In this document: piece by piece, positions 31,783-41,444 of the stretch
Layout: the number at the start of each line of letters is the position of its first letter
Numbering within the stretch: position 1 is the first letter of the stretch
Source: Chitinophaga pinensis
GTDB lineage: Bacteria; Bacteroidota; Bacteroidia; Chitinophagales; UBA10324
Direction: 5' to 3'
DNA length: 54,703 bases
NCBI GenBank assembly: GCA_945903305.1
Contig: CAMDOA010000002.1
Coordinates: forward strand, 1 to 54,703
Program-made: the position numbers and the translations under genes
Notes under the pieces: generated by a model
Seen by the model: the letters and a program-made list of their open reading frames with translations, nothing else
Told to the model about the DNA's origin: nothing
Database searches by the model: none

Positions 31783-32113
31783 CTTGATTCTGAAATCCAG
31801 AATCTTTACTTCAAGGCAAAAAATTCAACGGCTTCAAAAGTAATGAGAGATAATTATCAAATTTATTTTTATAACAATGAGCTGATAAAAATTTTGTACT
31901 TAAAATAAATTCAATGGTAATGCCAACACTTTTGTTGGATAGTGGCAGTGTTTTGAAACTGACAGAATTATATTTTTTGTTAAATGGTAAAATGGTTTAT
32001 CAAAAAATATCTACAAGAATTAAATAAACCGATTGGTTGCCAAAAAAATATAATGCACTCTAACAGACTAAGCAATGAAATCGCTGTCGAATTCAGTACT
32101 GATAAAACTGTTT
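31783..32113. other. AT-rich intergenic gap, no gene seen
   Basis: About 330 bases between two minus-strand genes. Short frames only, none protein-like. No hairpin terminator was recognised after bshB1, although 31940-31960 contains a weak inverted repeat (GCCAACACTTTTGTTGG). Confidence 0.45.
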
Positions 32114-32839
32114 CTATCTCAGGTTAAAAATATCATTCACGCCAATGATTTTATTTACTGTAAATCCTTCGGCGTATTTAACACCAATAATTTTTCCCCA
32201 CAATCTCATTCTTCCTGTTAACGAGTCTAAAAAATCAGGGTCAGAAATATAGGTTTTCGGTTCCCTGCTTTCTGAATTAAAAAATTGAGATTTAAAAGCC
32301 AGAATGCTTTCCATTTTTTTTTCGAATACAGAAGAAACATCAATTAAAAAATCAGGCTGTAAATCTTTATCCTGAATATAATGATAAACTGCTTTTGGTC
32401 GCCACTCATCTTGCTCATGGCCGGCAACTATAGTTTTAATTTTTTTTAAGCCCGATAGGAATGCAGCATCTTTAATCAAAGCGGCTCCCTTGCCATGATC
32501 GGGGTGACGGTCGTTTATGGCATTGGCAAAAATAATTTCGGGTTTATATTTCCGAATCATTTTTATTACTTCGAGCTGATGTTGTTCGTCATTTATAAAA
32601 AAGCCATCTCTGAAATTCAGATTCTCCCGGAATTTTGCACCTGTTATTTTACAGGCATTTATTGCCTCTGCCTTTCGAATTTCCGAAGTGCCTGTCGTTC
32701 CTAATTCGCCGCGTGTTAAATCAATAATCCCGAATGAATAACCTTGTTCAGCTTGTTTCATTAATGTACCGGCGCAACTCATTTCCACATCGTCCGGGTG
32801 AGCGCCAAAGGCAAGTATTTTTACAATATCGTCACTCAT
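32114..32839 (-). CDS. bshB1: Bacillithiol deacetylase BshB1
   Basis: A 241-residue zinc deacetylase of the LmbE/PIG-L family that removes acetate from GlcNAc-malate in bacillithiol synthesis. Zinc-site motifs are A13-H14-P-D16-D17 and R-H112-P-D114-H115; LTRGELGTTGT (41-51) and the C-terminal LTGRMRLWGKIIGVKYAEGF are typical of the BshB1 branch rather than mycothiol enzymes. It is the last gene of a minus-strand run trxB-gpx-bshB1 with gaps of 42 and 52 bp, which fits a thiol-redox operon. bshA and bshC are not in the window. Confidence 0.93.
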   Translation of the reverse strand: MSDDIVKILAFGAHPDDVEMSCAGTLMKQAEQGYSFGIIDLTRGELGTTGTSEIRKAEAINACKITGAKFRENLNFRDGFFINDEQHQLEVIKMIRKYKPEIIFANAINDRHPDHGKGAALIKDAAFLSGLKKIKTIVAGHEQDEWRPKAVYHYIQDKDLQPDFLIDVSSVFEKKMESILAFKSQFFNSESREPKTYISDPDFLDSLTGRMRLWGKIIGVKYAEGFTVNKIIGVNDIFNLR

Positions 32840-32891
32840 TTTTTATTCGGTTTTATTTTTTTAAATTATTCAAGCAAACTGAAATCATTTT

Positions 32892-33389
32892 TTAGTTTTT
32901 TTCAACAAGAAGCATTTCAATTCTTTTTATTAATCGATTGCTGTCAGGCTTGGTGAAGGAGAAAAAATAATCGCACACATCACCCTGTTTATTTATTAAG
33001 TACTTGTGAAAATTCCAATTTGGTTTCGATTGTATTTTACCATTCAGTTTTTTACTGGATAAAAATTGATACAAGGGATGTATGTTGCTTCCTTTCACAT
33101 GAATTTTTGAAAACACCGGGAATGAAATTGCATATTCTTTTTTACAAAACTGAATTAACGATTCATTTGTCAGGGGTTCCTGATTTCCAAAATCGTTTGA
33201 TGGAAATGCTAAGATTTCAAATCCAGATTCGCAATATTTAGTATAAATTTTTTGAAGCGATTCAAGTTGTTGGGTATAACCACATTCCGATGCTGTATTC
33301 ACAATTAATAAAACTTTGCCTCGATAATCATTTAATGAAACCGAATTGCCATAAATATCAAGTGCATCAATATCATAAATCGTATTCAA
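32892..33389 (-). CDS. Glutathione peroxidase-family thiol peroxidase
   Basis: A 165-residue peroxidase of the GPx fold. The peroxidatic cysteine is C36 in NTASECGYT (cysteine, not selenocysteine), with Q70 in FGNQEP and W in NWNFHKYL completing the catalytic set. C82 in IQFCKKEY occupies the resolving-cysteine position of thioredoxin-dependent GPxs, so thioredoxin (or bacillithiol) is a more likely reductant than glutathione. FPSNDFG replaces the usual FPCNQFG. The gene lies between trxB and bshB1, which supplies a plausible reducing system. No signal peptide: cytoplasmic. Confidence 0.92.
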   Translation of the reverse strand: MNTIYDIDALDIYGNSVSLNDYRGKVLLIVNTASECGYTQQLESLQKIYTKYCESGFEILAFPSNDFGNQEPLTNESLIQFCKKEYAISFPVFSKIHVKGSNIHPLYQFLSSKKLNGKIQSKPNWNFHKYLINKQGDVCDYFFSFTKPDSNRLIKRIEMLLVEKN

Positions 33390-33431
33390 TTTATTGTTCG
33401 TTTAAATCAGATTGCAATTCAGTTAAAACAA

Positions 33432-34364
33432 TCAATGACCTTGTGCTGATAAATATCGTTCCGCATCCAATGCTGCCATGCATCCTGAACCTGCAGCTGT
33501 AACGGCTTGCCTGTAAATTTTATCCTGCACATCGCCGCAGGCAAATACACCGGCAACATTTGTTTTGGCTGAATCGGGTTGCGTTATTATATATCCTTGC
33601 TCATCGGTTTTAATAAATTCTTTAAATGGCAAAGAATTAGGTTGATGACCAATGGCTACAAAGAAACCATCCACTTTCAATTCTGTTTTTTCATTGGTTA
33701 AATTATTAATAATGCGAACAGCGATAACGGCTTTATCGCCAATTACTTCGTCGGTTGACGAATTCCAGTAAACGGTTATGTTCTTTGTTTGCAAAACACG
33801 GTCTTGCATCACTTTGGATGCGCGCATGATATTACTGCGCACAATCATATGCACCTCAGTACATAGTTTACTCAGGTAGATTGCTTCTTCGCACGCGGTA
33901 TCACCTGCACCAACTATGGCAACCGGTTTACCTCTGTAAAAAAAACCATCGCAAACCGCACAGGCTGAAACACCGCTTCCGTTTAATCTTGTTTCTGAAG
34001 CAATTCCCAGCCACTTGGCTGTAGCGCCGGTTGAAATTATAACAGTTTTGGCAAGCAACTCTATTTTTTCATCAACCCAAACTTTATGAATAGCCCCTGT
34101 AAAATCCACTTTGTTAACATAACCAAACCGGATATCTGTTCCCATTCGCTCAGCTTGCAATTTAAAATCTTCCATCATTTCCGGGCCTAAAATTCCATTC
34201 GGATAACCAGGGTAATTTTCAACATCAGTCGTATTCATTAATTGACCGCCTTGTTCTAATCCTGTTATCATCACGGGTTTCAGGTTTGCTCTGGCTGCAT
34301 AAATAGCTGCGGTGTATCCGGCTGGTCCTGACCCAATAATTAAGCAATCAATTATTTCTGACAT
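33432..34364 (-). CDS. trxB: Thioredoxin-disulfide reductase
   Basis: A 310-residue low-molecular-weight thioredoxin reductase that transfers electrons from NADPH through FAD to thioredoxin. Visible are the FAD motif GSGPAGYTAAIYAARA (11-26), the redox-active C135-A-V-C138 in SACAVCDG, the NADPH motif GAGDTACEEAIYL and the C-terminal FAD contact GVFACGDVQD followed by YRQAVTAAGSGCMAALDAERY. Length is typical. It is the first gene of the trxB-gpx-bshB1 run, so the promoter should lie in the 235-base gap at 34365-34599, which otherwise shows nothing recognisable. Confidence 0.96.
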   Translation of the reverse strand: MSEIIDCLIIGSGPAGYTAAIYAARANLKPVMITGLEQGGQLMNTTDVENYPGYPNGILGPEMMEDFKLQAERMGTDIRFGYVNKVDFTGAIHKVWVDEKIELLAKTVIISTGATAKWLGIASETRLNGSGVSACAVCDGFFYRGKPVAIVGAGDTACEEAIYLSKLCTEVHMIVRSNIMRASKVMQDRVLQTKNITVYWNSSTDEVIGDKAVIAVRIINNLTNEKTELKVDGFFVAIGHQPNSLPFKEFIKTDEQGYIITQPDSAKTNVAGVFACGDVQDKIYRQAVTAAGSGCMAALDAERYLSAQGH

Positions 34365-34635
34365 GAATTATTTTTAAAATTTTGGTGCAAAATAAAAATC
34401 AAACCGAATAACCGTTGTTCAAATATTTAGTTCACCGGATTTTAAATTGCTTTTATATAATTTGAAACGAATAGTTTAATGATTATTAAATGGGTATTAA
34501 AATTTGTTTAGAAATAAAACCTTTAAAAAAACAGTTCGTTACAAGGCTGTGCATTACCAAAATTATCTGAATCATAGGATGAAGTAATTTTACGGTAATG
34601 TGTTCGTTACAGCGGGCATAAATAAAAAACACCTG

Positions 34636-35727
34636 ATGAAACTTAAATTTTTTTTACCCGGAATTTTATTGCTATGTATTCTGCATTTTGATGCAAGAGG
34701 GCAATTCAGAAAATACAGTAATGATTTTTTAAACATTGGTGTAGGCGCACGGGCGTTGAGCATGAGCAGTGCACAAGTAGCCACTGTTGATGATGTAACC
34801 TCCGGTTACTGGAATCCGGCCGGATTAATTAATGTTTCGGATAATTTGCAGATAGCGGCTATGCACAGCGAATATTTTGCCGGAATAGCCAAGTATGATT
34901 ATGTGGGTTTTGCAAAACCATTAGTTGGAAAAAATAAAGCAGTTGGATTTTCAATTATCCGATTTGGAGTTGATGATATTCCGAATACCATTTTCTTAAA
35001 AAATGCAGATGGTAGTATTGACTATGATAATATAACTTCTTTTTCAGTGGCTGATTATGCATTTATCGGTTCGTTTGCTTCAACTACACCAAAAAAAGGT
35101 TTGAATTGGGGTGTGAATGCAAAAATTGTACATCGAACTGTTGGCGATATGGCACATAGCTGGGGAATTGGCGCCGATGCAGGGGCACAATACACCATGG
35201 GAAATTGGAAATTTGGATTTATGGCTAGAGATATTACTACCACTTTTAATGCATGGACTTTCACTTTTACTGATGAACAGGCACAGGCATTATTATTAGC
35301 TGATAATGTGGTGCCAACAAGTAGTACTGAATTAACCGCGCCTAAATTTATTTTAGGTGGTGGATATGATTATAAAATCAGCGAAAAATTTTCGATAAAT
35401 CCTGAAATGAATATCTCCTTGACAACTGATGGGAAAGAAAATGTATTAATTCCTTCGAAGTTTTTAAGTGTAGATCCGAAATTGGGTGTTGAAGCAAATT
35501 ATATGAAAACAATTTATTTGCGCGCCGGTATTGGAAATTTTCAGAAAGCAACCAATGATTTTGACGGATCAAAAATTACAACCATGCAACCTAATATTGG
35601 TATCGGGTTACATATTAAAAAGATAATAATTGATTATGCATTAACCAATGTCGGCAACTTTTCATCATCACTTTATTCCAATGTTTTCTCATTACGAATA
35701 AATCTGAATAATAAAACACAACCATGA
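34636..35727 (+). CDS. PorV/PorQ-family outer membrane protein
   Basis: A 363-residue outer-membrane beta-barrel of the PorV/PorQ (FadL-like) family, which shuttles or docks T9SS cargo. I start it at 34636, the ATG that begins the signal peptide (MKLKFFLPGILLLCILHFDARGQ). Family features are FLNIGVGARALSMSSAQVATVDDVTSGYWNPAGL at the N-terminus of the mature protein and the alternating strand pattern to the end. Its stop overlaps the start of the C25 peptidase gene by 4 bp (ATGA), indicating translational coupling. It is probably a PorV paralogue serving that peptidase, since the canonical porV usually has other neighbours; that point is inference. Confidence 0.85.
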   Translation: MKLKFFLPGILLLCILHFDARGQFRKYSNDFLNIGVGARALSMSSAQVATVDDVTSGYWNPAGLINVSDNLQIAAMHSEYFAGIAKYDYVGFAKPLVGKNKAVGFSIIRFGVDDIPNTIFLKNADGSIDYDNITSFSVADYAFIGSFASTTPKKGLNWGVNAKIVHRTVGDMAHSWGIGADAGAQYTMGNWKFGFMARDITTTFNAWTFTFTDEQAQALLLADNVVPTSSTELTAPKFILGGGYDYKISEKFSINPEMNISLTTDGKENVLIPSKFLSVDPKLGVEANYMKTIYLRAGIGNFQKATNDFDGSKITTMQPNIGIGLHIKKIIIDYALTNVGNFSSSLYSNVFSLRINLNNKTQP

Positions 35728-38700
35728 AAAATGTTTTACTGCTGATTTTCGGATGGTGCTTTTTGCAAACAGATGCAGTGCAGGCACAGACCTACGGAAA
35801 TGAATGGATTAATTTTAATCAGACTTATTATAAAATTAAAATTTCGCAAAATGGTTTATACCGAATTCCATATGCCGTGTTACAGCAATTTGGAGTTCCG
35901 GTTGCCACAGTTAGCGGAACAGATTTTCAAGTATTCGGAAGAGGGCAGGAGGTGCCCATTTATGTATCATCTAACGGACTTTTTGGAGTAAACGATTACA
36001 TTGAGTTTTATGCCTTGCGTAATGATGGTGCATTGGATTCAAACATGTATGCGGTAAAAGCATGGCAACCCAATGTGCGCCTGAGTTTATTTAATGATAC
36101 TGCTGCCTATTTCTTAACTTATAATAATGCAGCCGGCCATTTGCGATTGACTCCAGCAGCTAATAATGTTGCAACACATCCGCCAAAAGAAAATTGGTGC
36201 TGGTTCCTAACCGAAAATATTTATGGGCAGGCCCGTGTGACCAGCCAGTATTGTAAGGGTAAAAATGAAATTCAAGGGCAGCCTATTTATAATTCTGATT
36301 TAAGTGACTCTGAAGGATATTTGGATGTAACCTATAATCACACAACACTTAACCGAACACTTTATACTCCTTTTCCATATACAGCAGGGCCAAATGCTCA
36401 ATATAAAGCAACCTGGATTTCGCGTGGTTTTGGCAGCCATTATATGGAGCTGTTATTTGGAGGAGTTGTTCAACAAACTTTTAACAGTGCCGATTTTACC
36501 ACGCAATCTGCTTCGTTTAACATTTCTTCAAACAGTTTAATAAGCAATGGAAGTACTACAGTTGCATTCTCTAATGCTAACTCACCCAATGCACCCGACT
36601 ATTTTAGTGTTGGCTTTTTTAATCTGAAATATCCGCGCGAATTTAATTTCGATAACACCGGGAATTTAAAATTTTCATTAAACGGGTCACCTGCAAGTAA
36701 GTATTTAGAAATATATAATTTTAATGAGCAAAGCACCATTCCTGTGCTGTATGATTTTACAAATGGACTACGATTAACGGCTGTTATTTCAAATGATACT
36801 TTAAAGTTTTTACTCCCACCATCAATTACTGAACGACAATTAATGCTGGTGGCTCAAACCCTTGGTACTGATATTTTATTGGTTGATACCATGGAACAAA
36901 AAACTTATACCGATTATTCTTTAGCATCAAACCAAGGCGACTTTATAATTATTTCGCATCCTTATTTTTTCGATGATGGTAGCGGTAATAATTATGTTCA
37001 GCAATATAAAGACTTTAAAAATTCAAGCGGCTACCAGGCCATCGTTGCCAATATTGAGGAGTTGTACGATCAATTTGCCTATGGTGTTGAAATGCACCCA
37101 ATCAGCATTCGAAATTTCAGCCGGTTAATTAATAATACCTGGCCCGGAACTAACGAGAAACATATTTTCATTATTGGAAAAGGAATTGAATTTACAAATT
37201 ATCATATTGCTCCCGCGAGCCGCTTGCACAATTATGTTCCAACTTGGGGATGGCCCGGGTCTGATATTTTACTTACTTCAACTAATGATAATCAAACACC
37301 ACTCGTATCGATTGGTCGGATACCCGCATTAACAACTACTGATATTCAAAATTATTTGGGAAAAGCGGAGCAATTTGTTGCGGCACAAAACGGCCCTCAA
37401 ACAATTTCGGATAAAGCCTGGATGAAACGAGTACTGCATTTGGCCGGAGGCGAAAACCTGCAGGATCAAACTATTTTTCAATACTACCTGAACAGTTATG
37501 TTCCTGTAATTGAAGATACTTTTTTCGGCGGCAAAGTGCATTCATTTTTTAAAACAAGTTCAGACCCAATTTCTACAGCTACCTCTCATTATCTGGACTC
37601 ACTGATAAATACAGGCGTTTCTTTAATAAATTTCTTTGGACACTCGTCATACAATTCATTCGATTTTAATTTAGACCACCCTGAGAATTATGAAAATTAT
37701 GGCAAGTATCCGATGATACTTTCCAATGGTTGCTTGCTCGGAAATTTGTTTTATGACGGAACCGGTTTAAGTGATGAATTTGTTTTTGCACCCAATGCCG
37801 GGGCCATTGCATTTTTAGCTGCGGCCACTTTTTCTATTTCAAATAGTCTGGATGTTTATACTAAAAATTTTTATAACAACCTGGCAAACAAAAGTTATAA
37901 CGAATCAATCGGAACAGTCATAAAAAATTCGATTGCCGATATTATTCTGAATAATCCAAGTGGTATTGACAGAGCTGTATTTGAACAAATGGGATTAAAT
38001 GGCGATCCATCGCTCAAGTTAAATACGCACCCGCTTCCTGATTATGTTATTGAATCGGGGTCGGTCAGTTTTAATCCGGGCATTGTTTCGGCAGGAGTTG
38101 ATTCGTTTGCATTAAACCTTGTCATAACAAATATCGGGAAAGCAATATCGGATAGTATGTATGTTGATATTATCAGAGTTTTTCCAAACGGTCAGCAATA
38201 TCCTGTAGCTCATCGAAAAGTTAAATCCACTTATTTTTTAGACACGCTTACTTTCAATATTAAAACCAATTCATTAACCGCACTCGGGTTAAATCAATTC
38301 ATTATTAAAGTTGAATCTGAAAATCTAATAACTGAATCATATGAAACTAACAATAATTTAACGGTTGATTTATTGATTCTTAGTGATGATATCATTCCGG
38401 TTTATCCTTATGAATTTGCAATTGTTAATCAACAAAATGTTACACTAAAAGCATCTACAGTAAATGCTTTTGCTGATTCAAAACAATATGTATTTCAAAT
38501 TGATACTTCTGAGAATTTCAATTCTATTTTGTTTCAGGAATATAAAACAAATCAAACCGGAGGAGTCGTTAAGTGGTCGCCGTCTTTAACATTACAAGAT
38601 AGCGTGGTTTATTATTGGAGAACTTCGCTTGATACACTTTACAATAATGATTTCAGCTGGCATAATAGCTCCTTCATTTATTTGCAAGGGTCATCTTTTG

Positions 38701-40712
38701 GATGGAATCAATCGCATTACTTTCAATATCTGAAAGACAAATTTGCAAACATTGAACTCCCTTCAAACAGAATTTTTAAATTTTCTGATGACCTGAAAAC
38801 CATAGGAGTTTATAATGGAATAACCAATTACTACACCGGCGGACCATTAGGATGGGATGAACCTTCTTACTTCATTAATAATATTCGAATGGCCAACTGG
38901 ACTTGCGGAACCGGTGCGAATCTGATGTTTGCAGTTATTGATTCACTTACCGGATTACAATGGGAAAGTGTAAATGCCGGAACCGGATATGGCCAATACG
39001 GGAATATTCATTGCTGGCCACAAAATTTAAACTGCTTTTATTTTAATGGGCAAGATGCGGCATCATTTCCGGCAATCATTGCATTTATCGATACTATTCC
39101 GCAGGGAAATTATGTACTTGCCATGTCGTTGAATAACGCAGGTATGCCATTATGGAATCAGCCAATGAAGGATGCTTTTCATACAATAGGCGGATATGAT
39201 CTGGATACCATTACAACCACATTGCCATATGTTTTATTCAGTAAAAAAGGAAGTCCCAATTATCCGGCAACAGAAATAATTGGCGATTCATTTGCCGCCA
39301 TAATTGATACCAATTTTGTAATTCAGGGAGCCTGGGATAGGGGTTTTTTAGAATCGCCATTAATTGGACCTGCCCGGCAATGGACCTCATTGCATTGGAA
39401 AAAACATGAAATAGAAGTTGGTGCCGATAGCGTTAATCTGCAATTAATCGGCATTGATAATAATGGTATTGCTACAGTGCTTGCCCCCATAATTGTAGCT
39501 GGCGATACTACTATTTCAGGAATTGATGCTGCCACATATCCATATCTTAAACTTCGGTTAAGTTGCACTGATACAGCAAATAGAACACCCGTTCAGTTAG
39601 ACTTTTGGAGAATCAATTATATGGGAGTGCCGGAAGCTGCATTAAATCCATCGGCATACATGTCGTTTGACGATACGGTAAATATTTATCAGCAAATGAA
39701 ATTGGATATTGCCATTGAAAATTTAAGCGATTATGATATGGATAGTTTATCAATGAAGTATATAATTACTGATGCAACCAATCAAGCGCATACCATTTTT
39801 ACTCAATTAGATAGTTTAAGGGCAAATGATACCCTGCACACTTCATTTTATTTTCCTATCACGAGTGGTGTATATGCCGGTTTAAATTCGTTGATTGTGG
39901 ATGCAAATCCGTTTGGCATAAATCATCAGATTGAACAATCGCATTTTAACAATATTGGTGCATTACGATTTACGGCAACTAAGGATTTAATAAATCCTTT
40001 CCTGGATGTCACTTTCGATGGAGTGCGGATTTTAGATGCAGATATTGTATCAGCAAAACCCGAAATAAATATTCAACTTAAAGATAATAATTTAAAGCTG
40101 CTCATTAACGATACCTCATTAATGAAAATTCATTTTGTTTATCCTGATGGTTCTTTTCATAAAGTGAATTTTGATGGGAATCAATATGTATTTATTCCGG
40201 CAGATTCGTCGCAACTGAATAAAAGCAATAATGCTGCTGCACTGTTGAAACCGGAGTTTTTATTGGATGGGATCTATCATTTGTTTGTTCAGGGATATGA
40301 CAGAAGCGGAAACGCATCAGGCGATTATGACTACCAGGTTTCGTTCGAAATAATTAATAAGCAAATGATTTCGAATATGCTTAACTATCCAAATCCATTT
40401 ACAACAAAAACAAAGTTTGTATTTACACTAACCGGATCAGTGGTTCCGGATTTTATGAAAGTTCAAATTCTTACAGTATCAGGAAAAGTAGTTCGCGAAA
40501 TTTTTAAAGATGAATTGGGTGAACTGCATATCGGCAGAAACATCACTGAATTTGCCTGGGATGGCACCGACCAGTATGGAGACGCGCTTGCAAATGGGTT
40601 GTACATTTATAGAGTAATAGCCAACACAAATAATGAAGCCATTGATAAATACGAAACCGGAACAGATCAGTATTTTAAAAACGGTATTGGTAAAATGTAC
40701 TTGATGCGTTAA
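35724..40712 (+). CDS. C25-family peptidase, T9SS sortase PorU2-like
   Basis: A 1662-residue exported protein with a signal peptide (MKNVLLLIFGWCFLQTDAVQAQ), an N-terminal beta region, a gingipain-type C25 caspase-like domain (about 400-770), a CARDB-like region (780-880), further beta domains and a FlgD-like C-terminal domain (NYPNPFTTKTKFVFTL ... LANGLYIYRVIA). The catalytic dyad is visible as H640 in NFFGHSS and C670 in LSNGCLLGN. PorU removes C-terminal sorting signals and attaches cargo to the surface. At 1662 residues it is much longer than P. gingivalis PorU (about 1158), matching the PorU2 group. Translationally coupled to the PorV-family gene upstream. Confidence 0.85.
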   Translation: MKNVLLLIFGWCFLQTDAVQAQTYGNEWINFNQTYYKIKISQNGLYRIPYAVLQQFGVPVATVSGTDFQVFGRGQEVPIYVSSNGLFGVNDYIEFYALRNDGALDSNMYAVKAWQPNVRLSLFNDTAAYFLTYNNAAGHLRLTPAANNVATHPPKENWCWFLTENIYGQARVTSQYCKGKNEIQGQPIYNSDLSDSEGYLDVTYNHTTLNRTLYTPFPYTAGPNAQYKATWISRGFGSHYMELLFGGVVQQTFNSADFTTQSASFNISSNSLISNGSTTVAFSNANSPNAPDYFSVGFFNLKYPREFNFDNTGNLKFSLNGSPASKYLEIYNFNEQSTIPVLYDFTNGLRLTAVISNDTLKFLLPPSITERQLMLVAQTLGTDILLVDTMEQKTYTDYSLASNQGDFIIISHPYFFDDGSGNNYVQQYKDFKNSSGYQAIVANIEELYDQFAYGVEMHPISIRNFSRLINNTWPGTNEKHIFIIGKGIEFTNYHIAPASRLHNYVPTWGWPGSDILLTSTNDNQTPLVSIGRIPALTTTDIQNYLGKAEQFVAAQNGPQTISDKAWMKRVLHLAGGENLQDQTIFQYYLNSYVPVIEDTFFGGKVHSFFKTSSDPISTATSHYLDSLINTGVSLINFFGHSSYNSFDFNLDHPENYENYGKYPMILSNGCLLGNLFYDGTGLSDEFVFAPNAGAIAFLAAATFSISNSLDVYTKNFYNNLANKSYNESIGTVIKNSIADIILNNPSGIDRAVFEQMGLNGDPSLKLNTHPLPDYVIESGSVSFNPGIVSAGVDSFALNLVITNIGKAISDSMYVDIIRVFPNGQQYPVAHRKVKSTYFLDTLTFNIKTNSLTALGLNQFIIKVESENLITESYETNNNLTVDLLILSDDIIPVYPYEFAIVNQQNVTLKASTVNAFADSKQYVFQIDTSENFNSILFQEYKTNQTGGVVKWSPSLTLQDSVVYYWRTSLDTLYNNDFSWHNSSFIYLQGSSFGWNQSHYFQYLKDKFANIELPSNRIFKFSDDLKTIGVYNGITNYYTGGPLGWDEPSYFINNIRMANWTCGTGANLMFAVIDSLTGLQWESVNAGTGYGQYGNIHCWPQNLNCFYFNGQDAASFPAIIAFIDTIPQGNYVLAMSLNNAGMPLWNQPMKDAFHTIGGYDLDTITTTLPYVLFSKKGSPNYPATEIIGDSFAAIIDTNFVIQGAWDRGFLESPLIGPARQWTSLHWKKHEIEVGADSVNLQLIGIDNNGIATVLAPIIVAGDTTISGIDAATYPYLKLRLSCTDTANRTPVQLDFWRINYMGVPEAALNPSAYMSFDDTVNIYQQMKLDIAIENLSDYDMDSLSMKYIITDATNQAHTIFTQLDSLRANDTLHTSFYFPITSGVYAGLNSLIVDANPFGINHQIEQSHFNNIGALRFTATKDLINPFLDVTFDGVRILDADIVSAKPEINIQLKDNNLKLLINDTSLMKIHFVYPDGSFHKVNFDGNQYVFIPADSSQLNKSNNAAALLKPEFLLDGIYHLFVQGYDRSGNASGDYDYQVSFEIINKQMISNMLNYPNPFTTKTKFVFTLTGSVVPDFMKVQILTVSGKVVREIFKDELGELHIGRNITEFAWDGTDQYGDALANGLYIYRVIANTNNEAIDKYETGTDQYFKNGIGKMYLMR

Positions 40713-40796
40713 AAAGTTATAAAAGTCCGGGATATAAAATTTTTAGTGGAGCTGAATAAAAAATAAAATTTAAAATTGGCTCCAAGGCAATAAAAT

Positions 40797-40834
40797 AAAA
40801 AAACCACGATTGAAATTTCAATCGTGGTTTTTTT
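40797..40834. terminator. Bidirectional terminator, perfect 38-bp palindrome
   Basis: A perfect 19+19 palindrome with A-rich and T-rich ends and a CCACGATTG / CAATCGTGG core, placed between the peptidase gene and the convergent lipoprotein gene. Confidence 0.9.
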
Positions 40835-40853
40835 ATAATTCGTTACAAACAAT

Positions 40854-41270
40854 TTACTTACGGGTTAAAACCATGACTGATGTTAAATCGGCTGAGGATA
40901 TGAGAGTTCCATTTACAGTGCTGGATACCATTGTCCATTTTTCAGAATCTGTTTCAATTTCAGTAACATTACTCACAGTTACATAAGTATCGGCGCCATC
41001 AATTTGTGTAAGGGTAATTTGAGCAGCTTTTTTATCATAACTCCAGGTAAAAGGAGTACTAATTCCGGCATTATCAGTCATTGTTCCTGAACCATCAGTA
41101 AAAGTTACATCAGTGGTATCAATAAAAGTTCCAAATCCAACTAATGTTGTGGTAGATATGGCGGTCCATTTACCATCTTTTTTTACTAATAATTTTTCAG
41201 GGTTTTTTGCGCAAGAAGCAATTAAAGTAACGATTGCAGCAAGAAAGAAAAGTTTAATTGTTGTTTTCAT
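40854..41270 (-). CDS. Lipocalin-like lipoprotein
   Basis: A 138-residue lipoprotein. The signal peptide ends in a lipobox (LIAS-C) at about residue 20. The mature part is small and all-beta, with G/T-rich strands (KWTAISTTTLVGF, then FTWSYDKKAAQITLTQIDGADTYVTVSNVTEIETDSEKWTMV), the pattern of lipocalin-like Bacteroidota lipoproteins that measure out short hairpins. It is convergent with the peptidase gene, and a possible operator lies upstream. Ligand unknown. Confidence 0.75.
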   Translation of the reverse strand: MKTTIKLFFLAAIVTLIASCAKNPEKLLVKKDGKWTAISTTTLVGFGTFIDTTDVTFTDGSGTMTDNAGISTPFTWSYDKKAAQITLTQIDGADTYVTVSNVTEIETDSEKWTMVSSTVNGTLISSADLTSVMVLTRK

Positions 41271-41320
41271 GATTTGATTTAGGTTTTGTTTGTTACAATT
41301 TTTTGCAATAATAGTTGAGT

Positions 41321-41338
41321 ATTTGATTCAAATCAAAT
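41321..41338. promoter_or_regulatory. Possible operator: inverted repeat ATTTGATT-CA-AATCAAAT
   Basis: A perfect 8-bp inverted repeat with a 2-bp spacer, 51 bp upstream of the lipoprotein start. On the minus strand it contains TTG about 20 bp before TATTATTG, a one-mismatch -7 element, so it could overlap the -33 region. Chance is possible in AT-rich DNA. Confidence 0.3.
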
Positions 41339-41444
41339 AAAAAATGAAGGTTATAAAAGTGGGTGCTTTGTTGCTAAAATCTATTTTTATTTGAATAGAA
41401 AGGATATTAAAATTTATACTGAATCAAATATTTATAATTTTTAT

